Below, in pieces: positions 22,831 to 35,990 of a stretch of 64,000 nucleotides of DNA; the stretch's first letter is position 1; each line of letters opens with the position of its first letter. The DNA is from Emydura subglobosa. Taxonomy: Eukaryota > Chordata > Testudines > Chelidae. Location: assembly GCA_007922225.1 (NCBI GenBank), contig ML679961.1:70102890-70166889 (forward strand). The letters run 5' to 3'. Below the pieces are notes generated by a model. It did not search any database. It was not told the origin of the DNA and saw only the letters and a list, made by a program, of their open reading frames with translations. The translations under genes and the position numbers were made by a program.

Positions 22831-23345
22831 TTTATTTGTATTATTGTGGCACCTATGAGCACCAGCCATAGTCCAGGATCCCATTGTGCTAGGCACTGTA
22901 CAAACAGAACAAAAAGATGGTCCCTACCCCAAAAAGCTTACAATCTAAGTATAAGGCAAGAGACAACAGATGAGTAGACAGACAGGTGGAGCACAAGGAG
23001 ACAATATGGTCAGTATGGTCGGCTGTGGTCTCAGCACACCAACAGTCTAACAGTTGTAATGTTTTTGTAGGCCTCACAGCAATGAGAGGCTTAAAAAAGA
23101 TTTTGAAGAAGGATAATGAGTTCATTTTGTGGATGCTTGCAGGGAGCTTGTCCTAGGCATGAGTGGCAGCATGGGAGAAAGCGCAAAGGTGCTTGTTTGA
23201 AAATTTAACAAGTGGCTAACAGAGGCTGATATCACAGGCCAAAGAGAGGCAGGAGCTGGAGCTGGATAAGGGGGATAGGTCATGAAGGGCCTTGAAAGTA
23301 AAGACAAGTAGGTTACATCTGGTATGATAGAGAAGTGGAAGTCAG
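22831..23345 (-). mobile_element. L2-type LINE, 3' part
   Basis: On the minus strand it ends with the L2 tail: TAGATTGTAAGCTTTTTGGG, then GGACCATCTTTTTGTTCTG, TACAGTGCCTAGCACAATGG and a terminal (AATAAAA)-like stretch. The upstream 300 bp is the preceding L2 region, with ACTTTCAAGGCCCTTCATGA. Minus-strand open frames at 22,889-23,125 and 23,122-23,307 are remnants of this region. Confidence 0.8.
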
Positions 23346-24921
23346 TGAATTATGATGATGTAATTGTGTATACCAGTCAAGCAACAGGCACTGAGAGAAG
23401 TTCAACAAGATTGCTTTACAGAGTGTGGACCTGGATACTGTAGCTCAATCACCGGTGAGGGAACTGGGGAGATCAGGGGGCCATGCCCCACCCCCACTTT
23501 TTAACAAATGTAACACGTGTGCTGTGGGAAAAACTTGATCGTACTGTTAAAGGCCAAGATGCACTATGAAATAGGGTCAGATGCATTCCTAGACATCCAC
23601 TGCAATCCTAGACAACTGTGTAATTGCGTGATCAAAATTGCATTAAGTTTACATTTTTTTGTGTAATAGATATCCTTTTGCGTCTATCTGCTACAGCCTA
23701 TTGATGGTGTTTGTTAGGTTTTCTAAAAACAAATATATATTTTAAATAAAAACAGAAAAAATAATTTTATATGGTAGTTCACATATGCGGACATGTTTAC
23801 CTCCCTGCAAAGCTTTTTGTTGTTATTAATTATTTTGCTGATTCTTTTTTCCCAAGGAGATTTACAATTTAGGGTTACAATTGTTAAAATATGCATCATA
23901 TATAATTATATTATTTGATTGTAATGTTACAGAATTGCACGTCACAGTTCAATAATAATAGTAATAGTGCAGTATTAATAGTGGAGTATACACAGTAAAA
24001 TGATAAATGCAAGTAAAATACAATACATGAAAGGCAAAAATAAAATGCTGTCCTGATGCTTAGAACTAAAGTTGTCTTATTTTTTTCATTTGTTCGTACT
24101 ATGATTATACCATAAATATTATAATGTGGCTTTATATTGTATTCTGGTTGTTTATATTACAGTTGTACTCTGCAGGCATTTAAGTAGTATTTTAATTCCC
24201 CCCCCATTTTGACTTTGCTTCGCCCCTCCCCCCTTTTACACACTTCTACAATTGTTCCAGCACTGCTGAGATCAAACAATTCTAGTTATCTTTGCTCTCG
24301 GTTTGAGTTCAACTGAAAAATGGATCTCCAGACAACACCACAAACATTTGTGAGACACATGGAAAATCTTACCAATGGTCAAACAGATCCTGATGCTTCT
24401 GGATCCTTTCACAATAGGGACAACTTTCACACACTTTTTTTTTTGTGCATGCTTTTTTTTTTTTTTTTGGCCAGATGGAAAGTGGGAAAGGTCACATCAC
24501 TTAAGCTGCTTATAAAAATGTCTGAAGCTGCAAACATTCCCTGTGCTCCCATCAGTGATAAACAAAGATCCATGCTCCCTCAGAAATTTAGTGGTTCATG
24601 CCTTAAAATATTTTGTCATTGGCTGAGTCAAGTGGATTCAGACTTACAGAGAGAGATGATCTGTACAAAATGGTCTTTCTACAATCTGCCTCATCCAGTT
24701 GCTGCTGTATTCTATTAAGTACAGTTTTCTTCCTCCTTTCTCTCACTAATATTCCACTTTTCCAGAGGCATCTTAAAGCTGGGGGCAGCCTGTCTACATG
24801 CCTCAGCTCATATGATCTCCTACCAAGACGCTTTAGCATGCAATTCTACCTACAATATGAACTTCCATACCCAGCCATTCTAGGGATTAAAGTATAGAAT
24901 TGGGATGAAGTGAAAAAATAT
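23346..24921. other. AT-rich non-coding stretch
   Basis: C/G-rich patches at 23,470-23,505 (GGGGGCCATGCCCCACCCCC) and 24,197-24,235 (CCCCCCCC then GCCCCTCCCCCC) could be the ends of an old inverted-repeat element, but the match is weak. Poly-T runs at 24,437-24,472. The open frames at 24,320-24,718 and 24,603-24,839 are not convincing. Confidence 0.4.
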
Positions 24922-25215
24922 AGTAACTGCCATCCTGGATCAGACCTGAGGTCTAACTAGGCCAGTATCCGGTCTCTGACAGTAGCCAATACCAAATGAT
25001 TCACAGAAAGGTTTAAGTAACATTTCTGGAAAATTATGGAATAACTTCTTCCTAATCCCAAACAATTAGTGCTTGGTTTGTGCCCTGAACCAGGGGTTTT
25101 AAATGTCATATTTTCTATCCTATATAATGAAGCTCCTAGACTTGATATTATCAAGAGAAAGCTAGTTCCACAAGTTAATTATGCATCATTTCATTAAACA
25201 TCCCCTTGTTCTTAT
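24922..25215 (-). mobile_element. CR1 LINE, 3' terminal fragment, old
   Basis: Plus-strand reading CTGCCATCCTGGATCAGACC, CTAGGCCAGTATCCGGTCTC, GACAGTAGCCAATACCA and TAGTTCCACAAGTTAATTAT matches the complement of a reptile CR1 subfamily 3' end (GGGTCAGACC...CCAGTATCC...CAGTGGCCAA...AGTTCCACAAGTT). Confidence 0.72.
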
Positions 25216-27255
25216 ATTTTTCTTTTGTCATTGATTCTTTTCTTACCACTAATTCACTATGTGTCCTTGATCGAGTCGCTTAATATCTCTCCTCTGTGAA
25301 AGAAATGTGTTGTGAATCTTAATGAATTAATGCTTGTAAACACTTCACGATCCTTGGATAAAAAGGACTTGAGTGCAAAGTATCATTTTTAGAATTACAA
25401 CATCATGCTGAACTCTGAATTTACCCAACCATGCTTTCCTAATATCTATTCCTTATACAGCTACTTCTGCTGTAATATTATAAGCACCAGTTGATCTTAC
25501 CAGATGATAATTTTCCCATCTTTTTAAAATCATCCTGTTTGTCATAAGGAAGGAAATAGTGAGAAAAAAGCCACACACCTTGTTCCATTAATCAGCATTT
25601 GGCACTCTGAGTGCAGAACATCTGACAAGTAATTCCTTTATCTACAAGAGACCCATTTCCCAGAATCAGATAATAACGAACGGTGAACTTTTCCTTATTT
25701 CTACCATTGCAATATTGGATTCCCATGAGAAGGGTAGAAGTAAGCAGGTGGCATCACTTGGAACAAGATATTTACAGCTACACATGCTATCGGTTGCCAC
25801 AGGAACTACAACTTCCTTTACTGTTCTTTCAAGGACTGAATGAATGGGCACACTCACCTTATACTGTTGTGGTTTCAGGTACAGACATTTCATAACATTG
25901 GTTTGTGGATTTTTAGAGCTTTGCTGTTTGAATTCAAGAACTTAAACTATCCTAACAAAACCAGAAAGTTTCAGATACAGTATTCTAGAAAAGGGATGAA
26001 GGGAGAAACTTCTTGTTTTCTTCCCAGAGGTAAAATGGCATTCTGGGTCTCCCCAGATTCTCTGACTGTTCTTCACACACACAGACCTCTTCATTCTCTT
26101 CCTTCATTCCCAGTAATAGCTCCTTGAGACTCAATAGAAGGTCCATGAAGCCAGAGAAAAAATGATAGGATATCAGCAAATGAGGTATGAGTCATTATCA
26201 TCTGCCATCACACAAGCACATGAATGTGAACACATAAGGTGCAGGAGTTAACCATCAATGTAATCATCAGACCCTCTACACACAGAGCTTTGAATGCACT
26301 CCACAATAATGAGATTCTTCATGTTCTAGACAAATCTGGCAGTGGAAGGCCTAAGGCCTCACATCAGTTCAACCTGTGTCTACTTTTAAATTCCATCAAT
26401 GAGAATTCCAGAGTCTAAAGTTTATTATACCTTTTATCATTCAAACCTCAGTGACAAAGTGGAACAACATAAAACAGTGAGAGATGGAAAAGAAATATGA
26501 TTCTTTTCCATTAAAAAAAGCAAACAGCTTTTCCCCTCTGCCCCCATAACATCTCTCCATGAAATAAATCACAAGAGAGAGATCAATGACACAAAACAAG
26601 TCAGACTGAAAATTAAAAGGGAAGGAAAAAGAAAAACAACAGTAAGCTCAGATGATTATTTCCATCAACCACATCATGTGAACAAAGGTCTCGTTCAGAA
26701 ACATAGCTATTGTATCAGGCAACTGTAAATGAAAACTGATCTCTGGGTGCAGTGGGAGAGAAGAAATGCAGGGTAAAATTCTGGCCCTATTTAACTCAAT
26801 GGAAGTTTTGCCATCAACTTCCACAGAGCCAGGATTTCACCCAAAGAAAAGAGAAACCCATTTTACACTTAACATACCAGTTGTAAAAAAAATTTTTTTT
26901 ATGTTAGATAAGGCTTAGATAAGGTTGCCTTCTTGTCCATCTGAACATATTAAAAACTGAAACATATGTAATGGAACGGAAAACCAACTTTATTTTTAGC
27001 ATTAAGTGACTAAATCTAAACATGAACATTTTAGCCATGATCTGCTTAGTGGGCGCAAATGAATACATGTCAAACTTTTTACAAATTGCTTTTATCGAAT
27101 TCCATGTTGGCAACAAGAATTATGAAAAAGGGTATCTGATTCAACATCTTTGGATACGTTGGCACAAGCTCTAAAGTTAGAATACTTTGGTCCAACCCAT
27201 GAGTTTTGAAGAACAGTATTGATATAATTAATTAATTTATGGAGCACCAGAATTT
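25216..27255. other. non-coding stretch with one fold-back
   Basis: Holds the third short fold-back copy (26,771-26,842). A possible exon with a GTGAGT donor near 25,858 was considered and rejected. Nothing else recognised. Confidence 0.45.
26771..26842. repeat. short fold-back repeat, copy 3
   Basis: GGGTAAAATTCTGGCC on the left and GCCAGGATTTCACCC on the right are inverted; AACTCAATGGAAGTTTTGCC lies between. Same family as 10,592. Confidence 0.68.
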
Positions 27256-27355
27256 TACACTGTTCTGCATTATTTGGGACAGGGATTGCATCTGTGATTT
27301 TCTGTCTTTATTTGGAAAATGCCTAGGACATTTTCTATGTTACTGCAATCTAGAC
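27256..27355 (+). mobile_element. possible L2-type 3' tail, very old
   Basis: GGGACAGGGATTGCATCTGT and ATGCCTAGGACATTTTCTAT follow the spacing of the L2 tail (GGGACAGGGA...GCCTAGCACA). Similarity is low. Confidence 0.3.
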
Positions 27356-27672
27356 AAAAGAGGCCACAATTTCCGCTCTAAGCAGCTTTCAAGCTAATTT
27401 GGAAATCTTGGGAGATCCTCTAGAACGGTTCCCCCTCACCATCCATCCAGTTACACACTTCCCTACGGTAACTAGAATGCTTTTTAAATTTTACTTGCCA
27501 CATCAAATGTTTCTGGAAATTGGTTCATTTGTTGCAACAAACAAAGGGGTTTTTAAGATTTAAAACCATTTCCCTACATATTTGCAGCACCGAGATGTTA
27601 CATGAGAACTCAAGTTAAAATGGACCATTCTAGTTTCACTACTTATTGAACTTTGCATGGACATAGTATAAA

Positions 27673-27965
27673 TGGAGAAAAGCCTTTAATGCCATTGATC
27701 ATCAGATCCTGTTGACTTACTTGGGGACCTTCGCACAGAGATAGATGGAGATGCTCCTATCTTTCTGACAGAACCTAAAGCACTGTTGTAGGCAATTGTT
27801 CCTCTGCCCTGAAGTTCCTCCCCTGCAGGGTGAACAGCTATCTATACTCTGACCTCTCTTGTTCAATGTGTATCCGAGGCTGCAGGGAAGGATAGTGAGG
27901 AGATATGGGCTGTGATTAAATCAGCATGCTGTTGTCACCCAGCTCTGCATCTCTATATCTGACAT
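27673..27965 (+). pseudogene. L2-type LINE reverse transcriptase fragment
   Basis: The plus-strand translation, with several stops, gives AFNAIDHQILLTYL (motif A region: normally FDTIDH), PLLFNVYPRLQGRIVRRYG (the block after motif B, normally LLFNIYLLPLGRIIRRHG) and AVVTQLCISI (worn motif C, normally YADDTQLYI). The order and spacing match the palm of L2-clade LINE RT. The two catalytic aspartates of motif C are gone. No open frame survives, so this is an old, dead fragment. Confidence 0.72.
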
Positions 27966-30900
27966 AGCCGGAGCAGAGAATAAATTTCCATGTATAGAAT
28001 TGGTTGGTTGCAACCATACGCAGATGAGATGGGAAATAAAACTGAAGGGGCTGGGGAAAGCCACCAAAAGAGCTAGAGGAACTTATAACAGAAAACTGGA
28101 GGCTGACCATCATACATATCAAAAGGTGAGCAACTTGCATGTATTATTAAAACCAGTGTTATGACTGAAAATGTTTATCTACAAGGAAAGAATCCAACTT
28201 CTTATTTTATACATAAAATTCCACTTTCCAAAAGAATCAGCTCTTGCTTTACCTTCAAAAAATCCAATGGTATGGGATTCTTGCTAAATACCTCACAAAA
28301 TGATTCAGATTTCATTTTACCCAGCAGCTCAGACAATCAGCATACAACGAAGCAAGTTAAAACCACAAATTAAATAAACTGGTACAAACCAGTGGCCTTA
28401 AACGCTACTGCAACATTCATGATGGATAAACTATCAATTTTTTCCTCCTCGCCAGAATAGATGGACAAACAACCCTACCACTGATATTCCCTATTATTTC
28501 TGCATAGATCTGCCTGTTCTCCTTATACTGAATGGTCATAGATTCCCTGGAATGATGCTTTATGGCCTGTGTGAAATTAAAAGCAGGAAGTCTAATGGGT
28601 CTTGTTAAAGATTAAATAGGCACAGTGTTACCTAGTTCAAATTAAACTTAACATCTCAGGTTGCTCATGTCAATTTTCTCAAACACAGGGAAAAAGGTAA
28701 TTGTCAATTAATGAGACCATCGACTAAGGGTGGTAGAAATCAATAACATGGAACAATCTGGAGCTATATAATCTCAATCAGCATTCTATAATGGAAAGAC
28801 TTTCAGACAGATACACAGAGTAATTGGCTGCTCCCTTGTGGCCCATCCTCTAAGCTATACAATAGTCCAATTAAAATGTAACATCGGCAGCAGCACAATT
28901 ATTTGGTTTCTATATGCACAAGTCAATGTTTGTTGAATCTAGCGTTGCAAATACTAAAGATGCATGTATGGAATAGTAAAATATGGATTAATGCCATGGA
29001 ATCAACTTGAGGGTCAGACACAACAGTCGAATGCATCTTAATAATGAAGGATTTCCAATCCTCCACATTCCTAATAGCATATGTAATAGACCACAGAATT
29101 CACATCTTCTATTGGGTTCCTCATGGAAACGCAGGCTGCTCACCATATAGAAACTCCTTTTTCCAGTCTTGGGGGTAGCCCCCCTCAGTACTTTTTAACA
29201 TCAATTACAGGTAAGCTGAGAAAACACTGATTTGAGATCAACCTCCTCTTGGTATCCCAAAATATTACAAATTAAACCTAGGAATTCGGTCTCAAAGCAA
29301 GAATTAAATGATTAAGTGGTTCTGTAAGGTTCTGTCCTAGAAAAGGACTGGACACGTGTATGTTAATGGGCTTATGATCAAGAAAAGAAATGCTTCCATA
29401 GTAATTCTTCTTTCCTTTCCCTTGGATTTGCTTCCTTCAAGCATACCACGAAGGAAGATGGACAACAAAGCGTGGACAATAGAAGACGAAGGATTAACAT
29501 GGGGATGCCAAATGAAATTGTTGTCGTCAAAATGGTCCTTGTAGATAGAGACTTTCAAGACATACCACCACCATGGTGATTGGTGCGAGATAAGGACCTG
29601 AATACAAATGAAAAGGTACTGCCAGAAGCACTTTCCAGCTTTGTCCCATGAGGCTGCCCCTCATCCAGTAGAATGATCTGCTGAAAAAAAAATGAGTTAC
29701 TTTGACCCATATTTCCTTCCTTGATGCTGAACCCTCAGTTAAATTAGGATAAATCAGGTTTGGAAAAGATTTTTAAAAGGGAAAAGTAATTTTAGCTTGC
29801 CAGACTTTGTTACTTTATTTTATTTTTTTTTTAAAACAGCACAATAGCTAGTAAGGAAAATGTTAGAATGTGTTCTATTATGAGGCCAAGATAATATTTT
29901 GTCCCCACAAACTGCTAATGCCATAGCAACTCAAATGTCTATGATAAAAGTCAGTATCTTTGTAGTAAAGTTATAAACATGCCTGAGTATTACATGGTTG
30001 CCTATAAGGCTAGATGGAATATCTTCTCTTACCCACCTTGGAAATGTATTACATTCTTTGCACATAGAGACTTTCCAGAAAACCCTGTAACAAGGAAATT
30101 CATCATACAATCCAGCAGTTGAAAAACAAAGATAGGTCAGCAACACATAGTTTTAACGTTCACACTGAAGGTATGGAGGCTGCAGAGTACATTAATGTGG
30201 TACATCTGACTGAAAAGTTACAGAATCTGGAAGTCAGAGTCATATGCTCTTCAAAACAAAGCTAAGGGGTCCTCCTTGGAGAAACTGAAATTCTGACTTG
30301 ATTCTTCCTTGTAGAAAGAATAGTTTTGAGAGATAGTTTTTTTTTTTTTTTTTTTTTAAAAGAGTAGAGCTACCATGCCCCAGTCTTCTATAGGAATGGT
30401 GTCTATCAGTTTCTTCCCCCATGTCGCATTATATAAGTTCTCCAGTGACTCCCTAATGAGAGGGCTGTAGAAAAGTTTCCACAGTTTTACATAGTATTTC
30501 ACTTAAACGCTAAGTACTAATTTAACAGAAGACAATATGGAGATTCAGCATTTCTTTTCCCCCATTCTTGTTGAAGATGAACTCTCAAGCACAGCTCTAT
30601 CAGCTTCTACATCTGATCCCTAAGCTGAAATCCATTCTGTTTCAGTCATCACAGCTGGGTTACTGTGAAAAGGATGATCCTAGTGCACAGCAGAACGAGC
30701 AGCAAGTTACAGGCAAAGCAGAAGAACTCTACTGAAACAGAGACTGCTTGTAAGCAAATATGATATTTAGATAACAGGAAAACAAAGACGTCAACTTCTA
30801 TTTTGTACGTACCTCAGAATTTGTCCAAGGTTTTCCATGAGACACCAGTAGCTCCATAACAATATCTTCCAATCTAATTTCAAGCACTATTGTGGGTTAT

Positions 30901-33900
30901 GCACAAATCAATAGGTCAAATTTATCTCCTGGATACGAGTTATTCCACTTTACAGAAGTTTGCCTCTGTGGTTTGATGGAGCCTTAGCCCACTAAGGCAT
31001 CCAAATCTATTCCATTCCAGTCAGGTCCTCATACTAAACCCACCTCCACGATATGGGTCTGCCATTCTACTTTCTGTTGTGTTGCCCATAGATCCAGCAC
31101 TGAGGATTATACTGTTGTTTGAATGCTATGCTGGCCAACAAAAACACAAATCTGTTCCACTTAGGACATACTTATTCTAGAAAATAGATGAAAGCAGATC
31201 TTGGATTCAGATTCCATTAGAATTTCTGAATAATAATCCAGGGAAAGAGTTAATATACCTAACTAAAAATTAAATAATACATTGCCTTTATTTTAAAAGT
31301 AAGCCAATGCAAAAAGTCATTTTCACAGGCAAGCTGTAAAGCAATACTGAGTAATTTGATCCCTAAATGACTGCATTTCATTCTCCTTTATATCATTTGC
31401 ATTCTTTAAATACCTCATTCCAGCTAACAAATATTTTTAAAACAAGGGGCATCATTCCTTAAGCAAGTTAATTTTTGAACTGATGATTTCTGTTTCAATA
31501 CACTCCAGTTTAGGACAGGCCCAGCTTTGTAAGTGGCAAATGGACATGCTAATGCACTTCAAGTAAATAGAGGTACAGCGATGGCTTAGGGAAAAGGGTT
31601 CTCTGAATTTTCAGTACTGGCAGGGTAATTGGAAAGAAAGGAATTTGGGCTGACAGTTCAATGACACATCCAAATGCAGCTCTGACCCAGCCCATCATCC
31701 TTACTGAAATTTCTGCATGGAGAGCTGTAAACAGAGGCTTCGCTTCGCTGACTCTGATGTCAGTTTCCAACAATCCAATGAAATGTACAGGTGTTGTAGA
31801 GTAAAGAGGAGTTTGGATATATCAAACCTTGGCAGTTAGGTTAGGTACTGAGGTAATATGGACACCCAGCTCTTGTAGGACTAGCTATTTAGCCAACATG
31901 GCAGAAGAAATGACCCAGAAATGTTTAGGCTATTTAAAAAAAGGACAGGTCTGATAAGCTCACTTAAAATAAAAAAAAATAAAAAAAATAAAAAAAAATC
32001 TTTGGGGGTATGGAGCCCCTAATGAACATTTGGGTTTTATTGCTGGGCTTAGTTTTTGAAAAATCAAATAGATTTTTCTTTTCCCTCTAATGAAAAATAG
32101 CATCAGGTTATTACTTAAAGGCTCAAAAGATCCAGCAGACACTCCAGATGCCCTGATATCTGATGATACAGAAATACCCAAGAAATATAGACGGAAAAAA
32201 AAAAAAAAAAGAAAAGAAAAACTGAGGAATAAATATTGTGTTTAGTGAGGATTTAAAATTCCCAAGGTGATTTTAGAAGATCATTTAGGGCCTTTGAGAA
32301 GCAACAGGATGGGAGGGGTGTCAACATCCCATTAACAATACATTCATTACCCATGTCAGATGGAAAACACTACAGAGCTTGGTGTCTCATTAATATCAGA
32401 GTCACTCATTTGTTTACAAATAGAAATTCACCCTTGAAACAGAACTCTGAATTTTAAGCACTGGGAGCGTCACAGTGTGTTGGACACTGTCACACTGGCT
32501 ATTACAATTTTAACACACAAGATAAGCAACAGCACAGCAGCATTAGAGAGAGAGGCTGAAGAGCTGTGTTTGAATAGCGGCGTGAAACTGTTTCATTAAG
32601 ACCTTTTTTTAAAGAATTATTGAACTTATTAAATTTAATGTCAAGCTTGAAATTAAATACCCCAATGTATTAAACATATTAAAGACGAGAGAATCACTAT
32701 AGTACTTTGCATTACATCTCTCGGCTGTACAGTGATCTCCCTATAGATGGAAGAGAAAAATCAATGCAAACTGGATCCGTTCTGGTCTAGTAATAAGGGA
32801 CAGAAGCTGGTGAGAATGGTGGTAAGTCCAGCAATTATTCTGGTGCTGGATTTACAGCAGCTGTTACCAGAGGAAGACAGAGAAGAAGAACAAAACAAAA
32901 AAAGAGCCAAGCGTAGCAGGTATCAGAGGGAACACAGTAAAATTTGCTGGAGTGAAGTACACATGGTTATCATAGCAAAGAGTCATTCACAAACTTGTTT
33001 TGAGGGGATGGAGGGAGAGGACCATTTAAAAAATTGTTAGAAATCCATGAGTGACAAATGAAATTCTGCAAAGGAATGAAGTCATCTTACCCTAATTAAC
33101 TCACTGGCTCCCCACCTACATATGCTGACCTTTTATGATGATATTATCAATGAATACCCAAGACCCCGCATACTACATAGCAAGCAAATCCTAAAATCTG
33201 CAGCAGGATTCCTGAATGCTGTAGTGCTCATATAGAAATGCAGTGGCAGCCTCATTTAAATTAATAAATGAAGGTTTTTATTTAATTAAAACATGAAAAT
33301 GAATAATATAGGCAGAGCTGATGCCACACCTTATTTATCATGATATTAAATTCAGCCTATTCTATGTTGTCCCATGTTCAGTTTTCACTGTGCCAGAAAT
33401 TTTCCTGCTGACAGGGCATAGCTGCATAGCAGTTTCTGGGGGCAGCTGGAGGCTTTGGCAGTTGAGCAGAGGGATTGTGGGACTTTTGGCACTCATGCAG
33501 ACAGGAGACCATTTTGGTTTTGTGAGATGAATGCATACTCCAGATGTTTCCCCTAAAATGATCAGCAATAACATAGTTAATGACATTTGAACTTATCATT
33601 AGAGTCCAAAGTTATCACCTTACTATGATGAAGGGAGCAGGTCAGAGCTACTGTTTCAGGCCGTCTGAAGACAGAGGCAGTGCAGCCCACTGAGGATCTC
33701 AAGCAGGACTATTTTTGCCTCCCCCCCCCCGAAACGTAACACATTACTTATAATTAATAAGGGGGCCCTTTGAGCTGTACGGGGCCCTAGGCAATTGCTT
33801 AGTCTGCTTATGGCTAATGCCAGCTGTGTCTGGAAACTTGAGCAGACAAAACTGCATCAGCTGACAGTTAACCTTGAAAAGTGGTTCTTGGCAACCACAA

Positions 33901-33989
33901 GAGTCAGAAACAATATTTTGTCTATATCCCCCTAAAATGATGAAATAATCCTCATACAGGATAATTCTGAAATAGCCTGCCCATAGGGG
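27966..33989. other. long non-coding stretch
   Basis: About 6 kb with no firmly recognised gene. Simple sequences: T run 30,338-30,357, (AAAAAAAT)n-like at 31,970-31,999, A run 32,193-32,210, C run 33,721-33,730. At 33,755-33,825 GGGGGCCCTTTGAGCTGTAC and GGGGCCCTAGGCAATTGC look like the end of an old transposon. Open frames at 31,549-31,773 and 32,747-33,040 lack clear splice sites. Confidence 0.4.
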
Positions 33990-34092
33990 AATCATGTTTG
34001 TTACGGTAGTGCCTAAGGGCCAATCAAGAATGGGGCCCCCTTGTGCTAGACACTGAACAAACACAGAGTAGTAGATGGTCCCTGTCCTAAAT
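33990..34092 (-). mobile_element. L2-type LINE, 3' tail, second copy
   Basis: Plus-strand reading AGGGCCAATCAAGAATGGGG, CCCCTTGTGCTAGACACTGA, ACAAACACAGAGTAGTAGAT and GGTCCCTGTCC matches the 22,831 copy (GATCCCATTGTGCTAGGCAC, TGGTCCCTACCCC). It lies directly against the 3' side of a CR1 copy. Confidence 0.75.
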
Positions 34093-34619
34093 TGTTTCCA
34101 GTAACCCCAAGCAGTAAGTCATTTAAGCCCATTGCTTCTTGTCCTATCCTCAGAGGCTAAGGAGAACAATTTTTCGCCCTCCTCCTTGTAACAACATTTT
34201 ATGTATTTGAAAACTGTTACCATGTCCCCCCCCATCTTCCCTTCTCCAGACTAAACAAACCCACTTATTTCACTCTGCCCTCATAGGTCATGTTTTCTAG
34301 ACCTAGAATCATTGTTGTTGCTCTTCTCTGGATTTTCTCCAATTTATCCACATCTTTCCTTAAATGTGGCACTCAGAACTGGACACTTTACTCCAGTTGA
34401 GGCCTAAATCAGCATGGATTAGAGTGGAAGAATTACTTCTCAAGTCTTGCTTACAACACTGCTGCAAATACATCCCAGAATGATGTTTGCTTTTTTTTTT
34501 TTTTTGCGCAACAGTGGTAACTGTTGACTCATATTTAGCTTGTGACCCCTATGACCCCCAAATCCCTTTCTGCAGTAGTCTTTCCTAGGCAGCTATTTCC
34601 CATTTTGTATGCGTGCAAC

Positions 34620-35700
34620 TGATTGCTGCTTCCTAAGTGGAGCACTGTGCATTTGTTCTTACTGAATTTCATCCTATTTACTTCAGACTATTTCTCCAGT
34701 TTGTCCAGATCATTTTCAATTTTAATCCTATACTACAAAGCATTTGCAACCTCTCCCAGCTTGGTATCATCTGCAAACTTAGTAAGTGTACTTTCTATGC
34801 TATTATCTAAATCATTGATGTAGATATTGAACAGAACTAGACCCAGAACTGATCCCTGCAGGACCTCACTCGATATGCCCTTCCAATTTAACTGTGAACA
34901 ACTGATGATTACTCTCTGGAAATGGCTTTCCAACCAGTTATGCACCCAATTTATGGTAGCACCATCTAGGTTGTATTTCCCTAGTTTATTTATAAAAAAG
35001 TGAGGCGAGACAGTATCAATAGCCTTACTAAAGTCAAGATATAACCACATCTACCGTTCTCGCCTCCCCCATTCACAAGGCTTGTTACCAACCTGATAGC
35101 TTTCTTTGACAGGGTATGACATGATTTGTTCTTGACAAATCCATGCTGACTATTACTTATCACCTTATCTTCTAGGTGTTCGCAAATTGATTGCTTAATG
35201 ATTTGCTCCATTGTCTTTCCGGGTACTGAGATTAAGCTGACTGGTCTGGAATTCCCCAGGTCGTCCTTATTTCCCTTTTTTATAAATGGGCACTAGATTT
35301 GCCCTTTTCCAGTCCTCTGGAATTTCTCCAGTCTTCCTTGACTTGTCGAAGATAATCGCTAAAGGCTCGGATGTCTCCTCAGTCAGCTCCTTGAATGTTC
35401 TAGGATGCATTTCATCAGGCTCTGGTGACTTGAAGACTTCTAACTTGCGTAAAGTAATTTTTGACTTGTTCTTTCCCTATTTTAACCTTATATTCTACCT
35501 CATTTTCACTGGCATTCACTATGTTAGATGTCCAATCTATACTAACTTTTTTGGTGAAAACCAAACCAGAACAAAACAAAGTTATTTAGCACTCCTGTCA
35601 TTTCCACATTTTCTGTTATTGTCCTCTCCCCCATTGAGCTACAGGTCTACCCTGTCCCTAGTCTTCCTCTTGCTTCTAATGTAGTTGTATAATGTTTTCT
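34620..35700 (-). pseudogene. CR1 reverse transcriptase, broken
   Basis: The longest open piece (34,733-35,050) carries all three palm motifs: YLDFSKAID (motif A, catalytic Asp), SEVLQGSVLGLVLFNIYINDL (motif B region, where Gly-Ser follow VLQ) and FADDTKL (motif C, two Asp). Upstream, 34,990-35,211 gives EQIIKQSICEHLEDKVISN and QHGFVKNKSC, the finger region (normally SQHGFVKGKSC). Stops and frameshifts separate the pieces. RT of this family copies the element RNA at a nick made by its own endonuclease. This copy cannot encode a working enzyme. Confidence 0.92.
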
Positions 35701-35990
35701 TGTTACCCTTAATGTCTCTAGCTAGTTTAATCTCGTTTTGTGCCTTGGCCTTTTCTAATTTTGTCCCTGCATACTTGTATTATTTGTTTATAGTCATCCT
35801 TTGTATTTTGGCCTAGATTCTACTTTTTGTAGGGCTCTTTTTTGCGTTTCAGATCATTGAAGATCTCTTGTTTAACGCAAGGTGGTCTTTTGCTATACTT
35901 CCTATCTTTCCTATGTAGTGGGATAGTTTGCTCGTGTCCTTAATAAGGTCTCTTTGAAAAACTGCCAACTCTCTTGGACTGTTTTTCCCT

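Noticed and set aside
23470..24240. An inverted-repeat element bounded by C/G-rich patches
   Set aside because: The patches match only in being C-rich; no consistent inverted alignment or target duplication.
24320..24718. 132-codon plus-strand frame
   Set aside because: Contains poly-T coded Phe runs and shows no conserved motif; the minus strand is also open here by chance.
25858..25925. Possible minus-strand exon ending at a perfect AAG/GTGAGT donor, peptide with MKCLYLKPQQYK
   Set aside because: Upstream acceptors are poor, and with the best pyrimidine-preceded AG every frame meets a stop.
31549..31773. 74-codon minus-strand frame with somewhat protein-like sequence
   Set aside because: No acceptor or donor fits it and no family comes to mind; too weak to list as an exon.
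32747..33040. 97-codon plus-strand frame rich in Glu, Lys and Arg
   Set aside because: No splice sites of good quality and no recognisable domain; A/G-rich DNA explains the composition.
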